A stretch of DNA of 64,000 nucleotides from Saccharomycopsis phalli (Eukaryota > Ascomycota > Saccharomycetes > Ascoideales > Saccharomycopsidaceae), in the NCBI GenBank assembly GCA_020342235.1, contig CP073218.1, positions 62,001 through 126,000 of the forward strand. Direction: 5' to 3'. Below are positions 51,294-59,348 of this stretch, piece after piece. Both the position numbers and the translations under genes were made by a program. The notes beneath the pieces were generated by a model. That model saw only the letters and a list, made by a program, of their open reading frames with translations. It had not been told where the DNA came from and made no database searches. Every line of letters starts with the position of its first letter. Position 1 is the stretch's first letter.

Positions 51294-52130
51294 ATGAAGC
51301 AGGTGATTCAAGAGTTGGTTGTCGCCAATAAAGCGCTTGTGACAATCATTTTGGCCCTCATAATCAGCGGGGTCATTTTGATAGCCATCCAGTCGGGCTC
51401 CAAAAAGGTAGTCGACGTACAAGACATTGCAGTGAATAATGTACCTACGTATATTTTGGCAGGGCCACCAGGCTCAGGAAAAACATCATTGTTTCAATAC
51501 ATTACGTATTTGAGTGAGAACGATGACGTGAATTTTCAATCTTTGGACATTTCCACTACGAAATCGTTTCAATTGAACGTCAACAATAACATCCTGTTAC
51601 CTATTCTGTCTGGGTACAAGAAGAAGTACAGTTTGATTGACATTCCTGGAGAAGAGAGAATATTCAATGAAAAGATAAAGGAAATCATCACCAACTTTAG
51701 AAACCTCAAGGGCATTATCTTTGTCTTGGATGCCACCATGAAGAACGAAGAGATATCAGCTGCAGGTAAGCAGTTGTTCAAGATCTTGTCATTGTCAGAA
51801 CGCCGGTCTAACGGAGTTGATATTTTGCTAGCAGTGAATAAGACAGAGCGATTTGGCGCCAGACCTGCAAACAGAATATATCTGAGCCTTGAGAACGAAA
51901 TCAATGCCTACAAGAATGTCAGTATGAAGAATTTACGCAAGGTAGACACAAAGGGAGAAAACTTTGAGGACCAAGAAGAAAATGACGAGTTTGAAGAGAT
52001 AACCGAGCATTTAGGTGAGGTATTTAGCTTTGAAAAGCTCGAATGTAAAGTGGCGATTATGGAAGGAAGCTTGTATTCCGACAAAACACAACTTTGGGTA
52101 GACTGGCTTGATGAAAAGGCAGTCAACTAG
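51294..52130 (+). CDS. SRP102: Signal recognition particle receptor beta subunit
   Basis: 278 residues from the ATG at 51294. One transmembrane helix (about 15-33) anchors it in the ER. A GTPase domain follows with G1 AGPPGSGKTS, G3 DIPGEER and G4 VNKTE; the NKxE variant also occurs in yeast Srp102 (NKSE). The acidic loop EDQEENDEFEEITEHLGE lies near the C-terminus, and WVDWLDE closes the fold. With Srp101 it receives SRP-ribosome complexes at the ER translocon. It is head-to-head with ARO2. Confidence 0.92.
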   Translation: MKQVIQELVVANKALVTIILALIISGVILIAIQSGSKKVVDVQDIAVNNVPTYILAGPPGSGKTSLFQYITYLSENDDVNFQSLDISTTKSFQLNVNNNILLPILSGYKKKYSLIDIPGEERIFNEKIKEIITNFRNLKGIIFVLDATMKNEEISAAGKQLFKILSLSERRSNGVDILLAVNKTERFGARPANRIYLSLENEINAYKNVSMKNLRKVDTKGENFEDQEENDEFEEITEHLGEVFSFEKLECKVAIMEGSLYSDKTQLWVDWLDEKAVN

Positions 52131-52795
52131 AAAAAAGTGGAGTGAACGAAAAAGAACTAATAGTAGTAGTTAATTTCAGCAAATATAGATGTTTATAGCC
52201 GGCATCCCCTTGTATCATCAGCTCCGAATATTATTCCATTATAAATTCACTCAATGCCTGTCTGACGCAATCAGGGATCCATGGACGGGTAATGATAACA
52301 TACACTCATTTCCGAAACCGGAACCCCACTAATGGAATAGTCGCCACCCAACCGAAAGAGTCTTTATTTTTAGTGGCGGATAATATATAGATTGTATTTG
52401 CTAATGTATTCCATTGTAGAAACCAAAAAAAAATGCGCGTAAAGTGATTAAATATTTGTGTGTTTTATTGCGGCTTGTATGGAGCTCCTTTTCTCACCTG
52501 GTTTTCTGTACGTTTCATTTTTCCTTTTCTCAAACAAAAGGATTTGGCAATTTTTATCCCTATTCCGCACTTACGTTCGATTGTTGGTTATCTAGATATC
52601 AGGCTATTATAATCACATCCAAGGATATTTCAAGTTGTGGGTAGACTGCTAGTACAAGAATATTAATTAGTATTATAATTCTTGTTGTTTATTCCTTGTT
52701 TGCGCGTGTTGTTTATTTTGCTGATAACAGGTGGTAGATTGCTTAATCGAATTTCACCGAACCAAATTCAAAGAGAAAATAAATAATTGTCAAAT
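52131..52795. promoter_or_regulatory. Intergenic region with GLC7 promoter and leader
   Basis: 665 bp. The last ~250 bp are T-rich, then A-rich near the ATG, as in long yeast leaders. A reading frame of ~66 codons at 52444-52644 shows no similarity. In S. cerevisiae GLC7 has an intron inside its coding region. Here the coding region is unbroken, though a leader intron cannot be excluded. Confidence 0.5.
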
Positions 52796-53776
52796 ATGGC
52801 GGTAGAACAAGAACCGGATGTCGACTCAATTGTCAATAGACTTTTGGAAGTTCGGGGGAACAGGCCAGGTAAACAAGTTCAGTTAGCTGAAAATGAGATC
52901 AGGTATCTTTGTACAAAAGCTAGAGAAATCTTCATTCTGCAACCGATCTTGTTAGAGCTTGAGGCTCCTATTAAGATTTGTGGTGATATTCATGGGCAAT
53001 ATTATGACTTGTTGCGACTTTTTGAATATGGTGGTTTCCCACCAGAGGCAAACTACTTGTTTTTGGGGGATTACGTTGACAGAGGTAAACAGTCTTTAGA
53101 GACTATATGCTTATTGTTAGCTTACAAAATCAAGTACCCTGAGAACTTCTTTATCTTGAGAGGTAATCACGAATGTGCATCTATAAACCGTATCTATGGA
53201 TTCTACGACGAGTGCAAGAGACGTTATAATATCAAATTATGGAAAACCTTCACGGATTGCTTCAACTGCTTGCCTATTGCTGCCATTATAGATGAGAAGA
53301 TTTTCACTATGCACGGTGGGTTGAGTCCTGACTTGAACTCTATGGAGCAAATCAGAAGAGTTATGAGACCTACTGACATTCCTGATGTTGGATTGTTGTG
53401 TGATTTATTGTGGTCTGACCCTGATAAAGATATCACCGGATGGTCTGAAAACGATAGAGGTGTGTCGTTTACGTTTGGCCCTGACGTAATCTCCAGATTT
53501 TTACAAAAGCAAGATATGGACTTGATTTGTCGTGCCCATCAGGTTGTTGAAGATGGTTACGAATTCTTCAGTAAGCGCCAGTTGGTTACTTTGTTTTCTG
53601 CCCCAAATTACTGTGGGGAATTTGATAATGCCGGTGCTATGATGAGTGTGGATGAGCTGCTTCTATGTTCGTTCCAAATCTTAAAGCCAGCCGAGAAGAA
53701 GTCAAAGTACGCCTATATAAATAATAACACCAGATCGGTCACCCCTCCAAGAAAGGCAAAGAAAGTAACGAAATAG
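52796..53776 (+). CDS. GLC7: Protein phosphatase 1 catalytic subunit
   Basis: 326 residues from the ATG at 52796, nearly identical to S. cerevisiae Glc7 and human PP1 through residue ~300. Metal and catalytic motifs are [17 protein letters not shown] and [15 protein letters not shown], then HGGLSPDL and [12 protein letters not shown]. The C-terminal ~25 residues ([19 protein letters not shown]) hold TPPR, the PP1 Cdk site. Two CTG codons (52937-52939 and 53657-53659) sit where other PP1s have serine (human LSQP, yeast DESLLC), which supports CTG as serine. Glc7 acts with Reg1, Gac1 and others in glucose repression, glycogen, mitosis and more. Confidence 0.98.
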   Translation: MAVEQEPDVDSIVNRLLEVRGNRPGKQVQLAENEIRYLCTKAREIFILQPILLELEAPIKICGDIHGQYYDLLRLFEYGGFPPEANYLFLGDYVDRGKQSLETICLLLAYKIKYPENFFILRGNHECASINRIYGFYDECKRRYNIKLWKTFTDCFNCLPIAAIIDEKIFTMHGGLSPDLNSMEQIRRVMRPTDIPDVGLLCDLLWSDPDKDITGWSENDRGVSFTFGPDVISRFLQKQDMDLICRAHQVVEDGYEFFSKRQLVTLFSAPNYCGEFDNAGAMMSVDELLLCSFQILKPAEKKSKYAYINNNTRSVTPPRKAKKVTK

Positions 53777-54303
53777 ATTTAGTCAGGCTAGTTAAGCATA
53801 TTACAAATAACGAGGGTAAATCGAGGTGAAATACGTTGTAACTTACGTTGCATAGCCGTAGAGCTGTAATATCTTGATGAATGCTCCTTATGCTTCTACA
53901 TATTTTGCTTGGATTTTGCTATTTGAGGTGCTTTAGTTTCATGAATTATTGTTACTACCCAATTTTGAACATATATTTTTTTGTCTATTTATTCTTTATT
54001 TTTATCTATATATCGCCAATCAATACACATATTTTCGCGGCATTCATTTTCGTGGTTTGTAATATTGTAATGTAGCGTATCAACAGAGACCTAAACGCAT
54101 AAACGTGACCGATAATTTAGCAGTCACATATTTTATGTTTGTGTTTTGTCACATGGTTAGTGCTTCATTTTGTATGTGGAACATCAGTATATTCATGCAA
54201 GCAAAATCAGATGAATATCACGTGCCATTGGAGTTTTTCATTGAGTTTCTTGTAGTAAAAATTTTTCTTATATACTTCTTCAAAGAATCACTAATCATAC
54301 AAA
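53777..54303. promoter_or_regulatory. Intergenic region with RPS27 promoter
   Basis: 527 bp, T-rich in the middle. A CACGTG box at 54220-54225 lies 79 bp before the RPS27 ATG. I found no TTAGGGTT Tbf1 site. No gene is visible. Confidence 0.55.
54220..54225. promoter_or_regulatory. CACGTG site in the RPS27 promoter (candidate Cbf1 site)
   Basis: In C. albicans, Cbf1 together with Tbf1 controls ribosomal protein genes. A single CACGTG at this distance fits, but no partner Tbf1 motif was seen. Confidence 0.45.
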
Positions 54304-54874
54304 ATGGTATGTAGTAACTACAGTGAGAAATATGAAGGCCGTGCATTAAGATGAAGGAAATAAATTGGGATATTGTAGAAATAAATCTGAGCTATCCATC
54401 AGTGATAAGAGTGTTATTGGAAGAGGCAAAATTGTGATAGTGTTGACAGATATAATGAAATAACAATATGGATTTAATCAAGGCAATATGTTTTAACTAT
54501 ACTGGGCAAATGTTATGACTGTTTATAAGAACTATGATATCGAAAACTCAGCCCTGAAAGAAATGGTTCTTTTGATTTTATTGCGTGTCCTTCAGATGTT
54601 TATTATTTGAGAAATACTAACATTATAGGTTTTAGTTGTTGACTTGTTACACCCAACTCCAGAGTCTGAATTGAAGAAACATAAGTTGAAGACCTTGGTC
54701 CAAGCTCCAAGATCTTACTTCATGGATGTCAAGTGCCCAGGGTGCTTGGCTATCACCACTGTCTTCTCTCACGCTCAAACCGCCGTTACTTGTGATGCTT
54801 GTACTACTGTCTTATGCCAACCAACTGGTGGTAAGGCTAGATTGACAGAGGGATGTTCGTTCAGAAAGAAGTAA
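54304..54874 (+). CDS. RPS27: 40S ribosomal protein eS27 (spliced after the start codon)
   Basis: Exon 1 is only the ATG (54304-54306) and exon 2 is 54629-54874. Together they encode 82 residues, the standard eS27 length: [20 protein letters not shown], ending CSFRKK. The C4 zinc finger CPGC...CDAC lies at about residues 37-59. The intron directly after the ATG is at the same place as in S. cerevisiae RPS27A and RPS27B. Codon bias is strong, as for ribosomal proteins. The protein is in the small subunit near the mRNA exit and platform. The long AT-rich intron may take part in regulation. Confidence 0.96.
54307..54628 (+). other. RPS27 intron (322 nt)
   Basis: Canonical donor GTATGT at 54307-54312, perfect branch site TACTAAC at 54615-54621 and acceptor TAG at 54626-54628. 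It is the longest intron in the window and the only one with full consensus, as is typical for ribosomal protein genes. Confidence 0.96.
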
Positions 54875-55097
54875 ATCAGTTTTTTATTAAATATAACCCA
54901 TGTATAATGATATTAATTATGATTAATAAAAGGCTAGTATAACAATTTTGTGTAAATAACCGAACCAGTGTTGAAAAGCTGTGTGGATCCAACGCCGTTT
55001 CCAGCTCAGAGGCAAAGGGGTCTGGGCACCCCCTGGTGGTTGTTTGAAAATCCAATTTTCAACCGTGTCAACTTGAACACTTGTACATCGAGGAAGC

Positions 55098-55697
55098 ATG
55101 ATTAGCTTTATTTCCATCATCTACTTATTTATTGCCTCTGTGACGGCACACAATGTGCTATTACCTGCTTATGGCAAGCAATGTTTTTTTGAGAACTTGA
55201 AAGTAAACGACGAGTTGGCGGTGAGTTTCCAAGTTGGAGACAGAAACCCGCAGGGGACGGAGCAGTTGTCGTGTGATTTCTGGATCATGAACCCTCTGGG
55301 ACAAGTTGTGAAGCGTGAGTCTGGTGTATCTCACGGGGATATTTCCTCTGTTGCACAGTCGGCAGGCAAATACCAGTATTGCTTTTCGAATGAAGGGAAC
55401 TCTATCACCACCAAGGACGTGTCCTTCAATATCCACGGTGTTATATATATTGATGTCAACGATCCTTCGTCAAGCTCCTTGGAAGCCTCTGTCAAGAGAT
55501 TATCTCAGCTCACCAACGAGGTGAAAGACCAACAGAACTACATCATTATTAGAGAAAGAACCCACAGAAACACCGCAGAGAGCACAAATTCCAGAGTGAA
55601 ATGGTGGTCTGTCTTCCAGTTGGTTGTTGTTGCTCTTAACTCTGTCTTCCAGGTGTACTACTTGAAGCGATTCTTTGAGGTCAAGTCTGTTGTATAA
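55098..55697 (+). CDS. EMP24: p24-family cargo receptor of COPII vesicles
   Basis: 199 residues from the ATG at 55098. A signal peptide ends after SVTA. The mature N-terminus HNVLLPAYGKQCFFE is almost the same as yeast Emp24. The GOLD domain carries paired cysteines (CFFE, SCDF) up to about residue 120. A coiled-coil stem includes the invariant IIRERTHRNTAESTNSRVKWWS. One transmembrane helix and a short tail LKRFFEVKSVV end it; the FF and VV are COPII and COPI sorting signals. It cycles between ER and Golgi with Erv25, Erp1 and Erp2, and carries GPI-anchored proteins, possibly including the Crh enzyme. Confidence 0.97.
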   Translation: MISFISIIYLFIASVTAHNVLLPAYGKQCFFENLKVNDELAVSFQVGDRNPQGTEQLSCDFWIMNPLGQVVKRESGVSHGDISSVAQSAGKYQYCFSNEGNSITTKDVSFNIHGVIYIDVNDPSSSSLEASVKRLSQLTNEVKDQQNYIIIRERTHRNTAESTNSRVKWWSVFQLVVVALNSVFQVYYLKRFFEVKSVV

Positions 55698-55866
55698 TGA
55701 ATAAAAGTTGCAATCACTGAATCTGTAGGAAATGCCATCAGGTAATGAAGGAATACGACTCAGCCATGTGCCAATAATCGTAGTCCCGTCGCAACGGTTG
55801 ACACTTATGACTAATCATTTAGTCATCAATATCGGCCTCATTTCCAAAGGCACCTTATTCAATGGC

Positions 55867-58800
55867 ATGTCCGACTCGCATATTTCAAAGCCCTCTGTTC
55901 TTGGAGTACTACTTATTGCTACAACAAAACTAGGGTCGCAGTTGGTGTTCCATTATCCACCAAATGGTAACTTGAATTTGCCCCAGAATGAGGAATTACC
56001 AGAGCCGCCTGACGTCTTTGAACATAACAATATTGGAGATTCCAAGGAGCCAAAGGCGCTAAATGTAAGCAATGGCACAAGCTCGGGGAATAATCTTTCA
56101 AACTCAATAGCTGCCTTCAGTTTAAATGCTGAAGAGGAGTCTAATGATGAGTATGATGAGGATTTTCTGACGGATGATGAGTACAATACATCTTTCTCCA
56201 CTTCAAATATCGGGAACAAAAGAGAACCAACGATTGGCGATGAGGACGATGAAGATGAGGAGGAGCTCTTTGACTCATTTTCTGGCGGAATGAAGGCCAA
56301 CAGCACCGAGGAGTTTATGGTGGAAAGCGATTATGACAGTAATAATCCGTTGCTTAGTTTCGAAGAGTTTAACAATGAGTATTTCATTGACAAAGTATTG
56401 CACGATGACTTTGACCTAGCGAAACTCAAGTATAAAGTTGGGTATGAGTGTAGCCAGACGTTCAACACCAAGAGAAGTCAACGGGAAGAGTTCCAAAACT
56501 TGAAACGGAGGTGGGATCAGCACCAGCGATACAATATGAATCCCAAAAGTGTAAGCATAAGGACCGAGTCGGAGACAATGGCGTCGTTGATATTAAAGAC
56601 CTCACCCCGACTTCTTCCCATTGATAATCGATCATTGAGCAGCAGCATACAAAGAAAAGCCCTGTTGAGCTACAGCAGGTGGGAGACAAGCTCGTTAACA
56701 TCGAGCATCAACCAGACTCAGACAAACACTAATCGGTTAGACAGTAAGCTAGAGAAGAGCAAAAGACGGATGAAGAGTGAATTGAACAAGGTGTTTGGGT
56801 TCAACAGAGACTATCTTTGCGAAATGCTAACACCCAACCGAAATACCTGCAACGGGCAGTTTGAGTTGAAAATTGACGATTACAGCTTTCTCAGCTTCCC
56901 AGTCCAGGAAAATGGCCCAGGTGGATGGTCCAAGTTCTACAGAAAAAGCTACTTAAAGTACAAGAAACAGTACAAACGCCGACAAGAGAAGAGATTGAAT
57001 CGTCCACTGCCTCTCAATTACAAATCGGAAATGTCAGAAAGAGACTACTTCTCCTCGGAGATGCAAAGTGAGTTTATGTCGGACAAACATAAGGAGTCTG
57101 AAAACTCGGCCGTGCCCACGGAAGTCGAGGAGGAAACCCCAGAGGATCCGGGAAAGTTTAACATGGAAAGCAAACTTGAGATGTTTAATATAGTTTTTGT
57201 CATGAACCCACCGTCAAGTGAGTATAGTCAAATGACTGATGAAATCTACGAAAACATTCTCAGTAAGTTGGCGTATATATTATCAAAAGAGCAGGGCCGT
57301 AACAACTACGTGGATACAGAGCTCAAGCTGATTGTCGAAGTCAAGGAGGAATTTTTCAGAAGATATCAGTCTAAAGAAGAGGAGAAGGATGCCGAGCTCA
57401 CGAAATGTAGTGAGGAGGGTCTCAGCAGAGAAATAGACGAGAATGATACCAAATCTGTTACTAAAGAAGTTCATGAATGTGATATAAAAGATACCCAAGA
57501 AGATGAAAAGAAAAGAGAAGAAGTAGAAGTTGGGTCAGAGGAAGTGGAGATGGAGGAAATAGCTACAGAGAAAGAGATTGAGGAAGAAAAAGAGGAAGGC
57601 TATACTAATTTTATGGAATTATCTCATGGAAATATCGGAGAGGAGGATGAAGAAATCCTGCCTGGTGCATATTTCCAAGTATCTAATTTGTACAAGGAGG
57701 TTATTTCAAATTGCCCGCTAGCCAGAATCCTATACGACTGTTATAATAACCTTAAAACCTCACAAATCTTCAAGTTGACAATCAACAAAGTGGACTATTC
57801 ATTCAACATTCCTATCAAAAAAAACTTCTCTATACTTCCACACCAATCCGTGAAGCGACTCGACTCAAATTCAAAGGCACAGTTTGCATTGAATACGCAC
57901 AAGCGAGATATCATGGGTATTGACGCTGTTCCAAGATTCAAACTGAATAATAGCAACGAAAAAACAGTGTATATTAGTACGCTCTTTGATGAATACTTTT
58001 ACAAGAATGGCCTTTTCCCTAGCGTGTCTAATCTCAGCCAGATCAATAATTATTATTATTTGAATAATTTTCAAAGTGACATTGCCAACAAAGAATTAGA
58101 CAACAATAACTCCCAAATCATCTCCATATTCAAAAATTGTTCATATGATGTCTATTCGCTACTTATATTAGAAGATCTCAGTGATATTACAAAAGAATTA
58201 GACCCTTCCATTGCAAAAGATTTTAAGGCATTTATAAGAAAAATTGATGCTTCTGTGCCTTTGAAGAAAATCATACGCAGTGTATACGAGGAAAGAGCCA
58301 GAAAAGTAAACAAGAAAAAAAACCGTACATTGGTTCAGACAGGAGACTTGGCTCATAATAGAAAGATTGACAGAGAAGGCACCAATAGACAGAGTCTTTT
58401 GTCTGAGATTGAGAACATCGAGGACAAGGAAAATGTTATGATCAGCATTATTTATCATTTGATATATTGGGAGAAGGTTAAGTTTGTGTTACCAATAAAT
58501 AAGAGAACTAAATTTGTGATATCCCCTCTTGGAAACCTTGGTACCGATCTAGGGACTTCCTTTGGACAAGACAAGAAGTTTGACCCAAAGAATTTTGATA
58601 AGTTGGACTATGTTGATTTTGAGCTTTGGCTAAAAGGAATTAACCGGCGATTGTTTGACGAGTTCAGTCTTGAGTTCCCCTCGTTACCCAATTTGTCTGA
58701 GTTTCTAGCTTCTTTCAATGTTCCAAGATCATATAGTTACTTTTCCAAGAATAAGGCAAAGATGGAAAACTATTTAGACGCCTGCTGTTGGCTATTGAAG

Positions 58801-59319
58801 AATGGATTAATCGTGCAGTATTTCACCTTTGGATGGCTCTTGATCACGTCTAAAGTGAAAGTGCAGGTGGAGGAGGATTTTGGAGTACTAAAGGGCGGGG
58901 GCACTGTTGTAAAAAGTGCCGATAGCAATGCAAGTAGTATACCAAATTCTACTAGTTCGGTAATGTTTCAGCGAAAGGATTTTAAAAATGACGATGCCAG
59001 AAGGATTATCAATGAGAACTCCAGTTCGAAGTTCCCAAGAACAAGCATTTCGCATTTTCCACGATCGAGTTATGATACGGAGGAGGACACAATTCTATGC
59101 AACCCTGATCGACCATCTTTACTAGACAAGAGGTACATCCAAAAGATGTTGCAAGGCGCATCCAAAGAATCTAAGGCGACATTCTACAAGATCTTAAAAT
59201 ACCTAAACGGAAAGATCCCGCTAGAGTTGGTCATTTTGAAAGAGGGCATCAAGAGAAATGATTTACGAAGAACCTTGATTGAGTTGGATGAGTACATAAT
59301 TACCGATAATCACTGGTAG
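55867..59319 (+). CDS. NPR3: Npr3, SEACIT/GATOR1 subunit restraining TORC1
   Basis: 1150 residues from the ATG at 55867, close to the 1146 of yeast Npr3. The frame is open to an earlier ATG at 55732 (1195 residues). I prefer 55867 because family members begin a few residues before the longin-like strand LGVLLIATTKLGSQLVFHYPP. Acidic low-complexity loops interrupt the domain (nt ~56125-56270 and 57370-57600). The C-terminal part has the conserved VDFELWLKGINRRLFDEFS and a winged-helix-like end (IPLELVILKEGIKRNDLRRTL). Npr3 with Npr2 and Iml1 inactivates Gtr1 when nitrogen or amino acids are low. It follows EMP24 on the same strand and converges with the arrestin gene. Confidence 0.92.
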   Translation: MSDSHISKPSVLGVLLIATTKLGSQLVFHYPPNGNLNLPQNEELPEPPDVFEHNNIGDSKEPKALNVSNGTSSGNNLSNSIAAFSLNAEEESNDEYDEDFLTDDEYNTSFSTSNIGNKREPTIGDEDDEDEEELFDSFSGGMKANSTEEFMVESDYDSNNPLLSFEEFNNEYFIDKVLHDDFDLAKLKYKVGYECSQTFNTKRSQREEFQNLKRRWDQHQRYNMNPKSVSIRTESETMASLILKTSPRLLPIDNRSLSSSIQRKALLSYSRWETSSLTSSINQTQTNTNRLDSKLEKSKRRMKSELNKVFGFNRDYLCEMLTPNRNTCNGQFELKIDDYSFLSFPVQENGPGGWSKFYRKSYLKYKKQYKRRQEKRLNRPLPLNYKSEMSERDYFSSEMQSEFMSDKHKESENSAVPTEVEEETPEDPGKFNMESKLEMFNIVFVMNPPSSEYSQMTDEIYENILSKLAYILSKEQGRNNYVDTELKLIVEVKEEFFRRYQSKEEEKDAELTKCSEEGLSREIDENDTKSVTKEVHECDIKDTQEDEKKREEVEVGSEEVEMEEIATEKEIEEEKEEGYTNFMELSHGNIGEEDEEILPGAYFQVSNLYKEVISNCPLARILYDCYNNLKTSQIFKLTINKVDYSFNIPIKKNFSILPHQSVKRLDSNSKAQFALNTHKRDIMGIDAVPRFKLNNSNEKTVYISTLFDEYFYKNGLFPSVSNLSQINNYYYLNNFQSDIANKELDNNNSQIISIFKNCSYDVYSLLILEDLSDITKELDPSIAKDFKAFIRKIDASVPLKKIIRSVYEERARKVNKKKNRTLVQTGDLAHNRKIDREGTNRQSLLSEIENIEDKENVMISIIYHLIYWEKVKFVLPINKRTKFVISPLGNLGTDLGTSFGQDKKFDPKNFDKLDYVDFELWLKGINRRLFDEFSLEFPSLPNLSEFLASFNVPRSYSYFSKNKAKMENYLDACCWLLKNGLIVQYFTFGWLLITSKVKVQVEEDFGVLKGGGTVVKSADSNASSIPNSTSSVMFQRKDFKNDDARRIINENSSSKFPRTSISHFPRSSYDTEEDTILCNPDRPSLLDKRYIQKMLQGASKESKATFYKILKYLNGKIPLELVILKEGIKRNDLRRTLIELDEYIITDNHW

Positions 59320-59348
59320 TGCCAATATTTTCCGAAAACCTAAATATT

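Noticed and set aside
54307-54628. Possible C/D box snoRNA inside the RPS27 intron
   Set aside because: AGATGA and CTGA-like pieces exist, but spacing is ~200 nt, the C box is imperfect and no terminal stem was found.
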